NCBI GenBank assembly: GCA_002435585.1 | Contig: DJDY01000020.1 | Location: forward strand, 3,033-9,985 | Source of the DNA: Lachnospira sp. UBA5912 | GTDB lineage: Bacteria > Bacillota > Clostridia > Lachnospirales > Lachnospiraceae | Direction: 5' to 3' | DNA: 6,953 nucleotides | In this document: positions 5,640 to 6,953 of the stretch, in pieces | Numbering within the stretch: the first letter of the stretch is position 1 | Layout of the letters: the number at the start of each line of letters is the position of its first letter | Program-made: the position numbers and the translations under genes | The notes under the pieces: model-generated | Database searches by the model: none | Told to the model about the DNA's origin: nothing | The model's input: only the letters and a program-made list of their open reading frames with translations

Positions 5640-6953
5640 TCAGAATCTGAACTTATCTTCAAAGTATGCCTTAAGATCTTCTATCTTAACTCTTTCCTGC
5701 TGCATAGTATCTCTGTCTCTTACAGTTACAGCGTTATCTTCTTCTGAATCAAAGTCGTATGTTATACAGAATGGAGTACCTATTTCATCCTGTCTTCTAT
5801 ATCTCTTACCTATATTTCCTCTGTCATCGAATTCGCAGTTATAATACTTAGAAAGTTCTGTATATACCTTTTCTGCACCTTCGTTAAGCTTCTTGGAAAG
5901 TGGTAAAATACCAATCTTGACAGGAGCAAGTGCTGGATGGAAGTGAAGAACTGTTCTTACATCTCCGCCTTCAAGCTCTTCCTCATCATATGCTGAACAA
6001 AGGAATGCAAGTGTTACTCTGTCTGCACCAAGTGATGGCTCGATAACATATGGTATATACTTTTCCTTAGCTTCATCATCAAAATATGACATATCTTCTC
6101 CAGATACTGTCTGATGCTGTGTAAGATCATAATCTGTTCTGTCTGCGATACCCCATAACTCGCCCCAGCCGAATGGGAATAGGAATTCAATATCTGTAGT
6201 ACCCTTAGAGTAGAAGCAAAGTTCTTCTGGTGAGTGATCTCTTGCTCTCATCTCATCATCCTTGATACCAAGTGCCTTGAGCCAGTCTATGCAATACTGT
6301 CTCCAGTATGTGAACCACTCAAGATCTGTTCCTGGCTTACAGAAGAATTCCAGTTCCATCTGTTCAAATTCTCTTGTTCTGAACGTAAAGTTACCAGGTG
6401 TGATTTCGTTACGGAATGACTTACCTATCTGACCAATACCGAAAGGTATCTTCTTTCTTGATGTTCTCTGTACATTCTTGAAATTAACAAATATACCCTG
6501 TGCTGTTTCTGGTCTTAAATATACTGTATTCTTGGCATCCTCAGTAACCCCCTGGAATGTCTTAAACATAAGGTTAAACTGTCTGATATCTGTAAAGTTA
6601 TGCTTTCCACATGTAGGACAGCATATATTCTTCTCATCAATAAAATTCTTCATCTGTTCCTGAGTCCAGCCGTCAACTGAACCACCAAGATCATAATCAT
6701 TCTCCTCTGCCCAGTCTTCAATAAGCTTATCAGCTCTGAATCTTTCATGACAATCCTTACAATCCATAAGTGGATCTGAGAAACCGCCAAGATGTCCTGA
6801 TGCAACCCATGTCTGTGGATTCATAAGTATCGCACAGTCTACTCCAACATTATATGGGCTTTCCTGTATGAACTTCTGCCACCATGCCTTCTTGACATTG
6901 TTCTTAAGCTCAACACCAAGATTACCATAATCCCATGTATTAGCAAGACCTCC
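5640..6953 (-). CDS. glyS: Glycyl-tRNA synthetase, alpha2 type (class II), 5' end outside the window
   Basis: The enzyme joins glycine to tRNA-Gly using ATP in the cytoplasm. It is the single-chain alpha2 form (also called GlyQS or GRS1), not the alpha/beta tetramer. The frame is open to the right edge, giving 437 visible residues that begin [16 protein letters not shown]. Family members run to about 460 residues, so roughly 25 are missing. The ATG at 6824 (MNPQTWV) is internal and not the start. Residues count from the window edge. [10 protein letters not shown] is at 1-10, paired cysteines CKDC at 65-68 and CPTC at 112-115 form a likely zinc site, motif 2 [19 protein letters not shown] is at 180-198, motif 3 [12 protein letters not shown] at 306-317, and the anticodon-binding domain occupies about 343-437 with [14 protein letters not shown] at 382-395. 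The C-terminus KFRF is typical. Any T-box leader would lie upstream, outside the window. No frameshift is seen. Confidence 0.97.
   Translation of the reverse strand, partial: GGLANTWDYGNLGVELKNNVKKAWWQKFIQESPYNVGVDCAILMNPQTWVASGHLGGFSDPLMDCKDCHERFRADKLIEDWAEENDYDLGGSVDGWTQEQMKNFIDEKNICCPTCGKHNFTDIRQFNLMFKTFQGVTEDAKNTVYLRPETAQGIFVNFKNVQRTSRKKIPFGIGQIGKSFRNEITPGNFTFRTREFEQMELEFFCKPGTDLEWFTYWRQYCIDWLKALGIKDDEMRARDHSPEELCFYSKGTTDIEFLFPFGWGELWGIADRTDYDLTQHQTVSGEDMSYFDDEAKEKYIPYVIEPSLGADRVTLAFLCSAYDEEELEGGDVRTVLHFHPALAPVKIGILPLSKKLNEGAEKVYTELSKYYNCEFDDRGNIGKRYRRQDEIGTPFCITYDFDSEEDNAVTVRDRDTMQQERVKIEDLKAYFEDKFRF

Noticed and set aside
5640..6824. glyS starting at the ATG at 6824
   Set aside because: The same frame continues without a stop to the window edge and encodes the conserved [10 protein letters not shown] block, so 6824 is an internal methionine.
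1..6953. Mobile elements, CRISPR, tRNA or rRNA genes, and defence systems
   Set aside because: No transposase or integrase frame, spaced repeat array, cloverleaf or rRNA-like segment was seen, and the genes are housekeeping or envelope types.

Overview
The window is a low-GC, AT-rich stretch of a Firmicutes genome. It is most likely from a Lachnospiraceae-type member of the Clostridia. This rests on the heavy use of ATA, AGA and AAA codons, an eukaryote-like (alpha2) glycyl-tRNA synthetase, a Clostridia-style DacF-type D,D-carboxypeptidase, and an N-terminus at the left edge that resembles large Lachnospiraceae proteins of unknown function. The genus cannot be fixed from sequence alone. All convincing genes lie on the minus strand, so transcription runs from high to low coordinates.

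In transcription order the layout is as follows. glyS (6953 to 5640) has its N-terminus cut off by the window edge. A 223-bp gap follows, with a tandem 10-bp repeat, a GAAA-loop mini-hairpin, a candidate promoter and an 8-bp-stem hairpin. Next is a 644-residue zinc-ribbon, single-pass membrane protein of unknown function (5416 to 3482). A 273-bp AT-rich gap follows, holding a candidate promoter and a degenerate 16-bp tandem repeat. Then come a dacF-like D-alanyl-D-alanine carboxypeptidase (3208 to 1973), a possible 53-codon small gene (1948 to 1787), rarA (1731 to 406), and the first 120 codons of a large uncharacterised protein (362 to the left edge).

The lower half (dacF, possible small ORF, rarA, left-edge gene) is closely packed, with gaps of 24, 55 and 43 nt, and may be one transcript. 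I saw no canonical intrinsic terminator (GC-rich stem plus T-tract) in any gap. The known roles are translation (GlyRS), peptidoglycan trimming outside the membrane (DacF) and rescue of stalled replication forks (RarA). They do not form one pathway, so this looks like a housekeeping neighbourhood.

I found no mobile element, CRISPR array, tRNA, rRNA or recognisable defence system. The parts least explained by known families are the zinc-ribbon membrane protein with its hairpin-bearing leader, the small ORF, and the left-edge protein.
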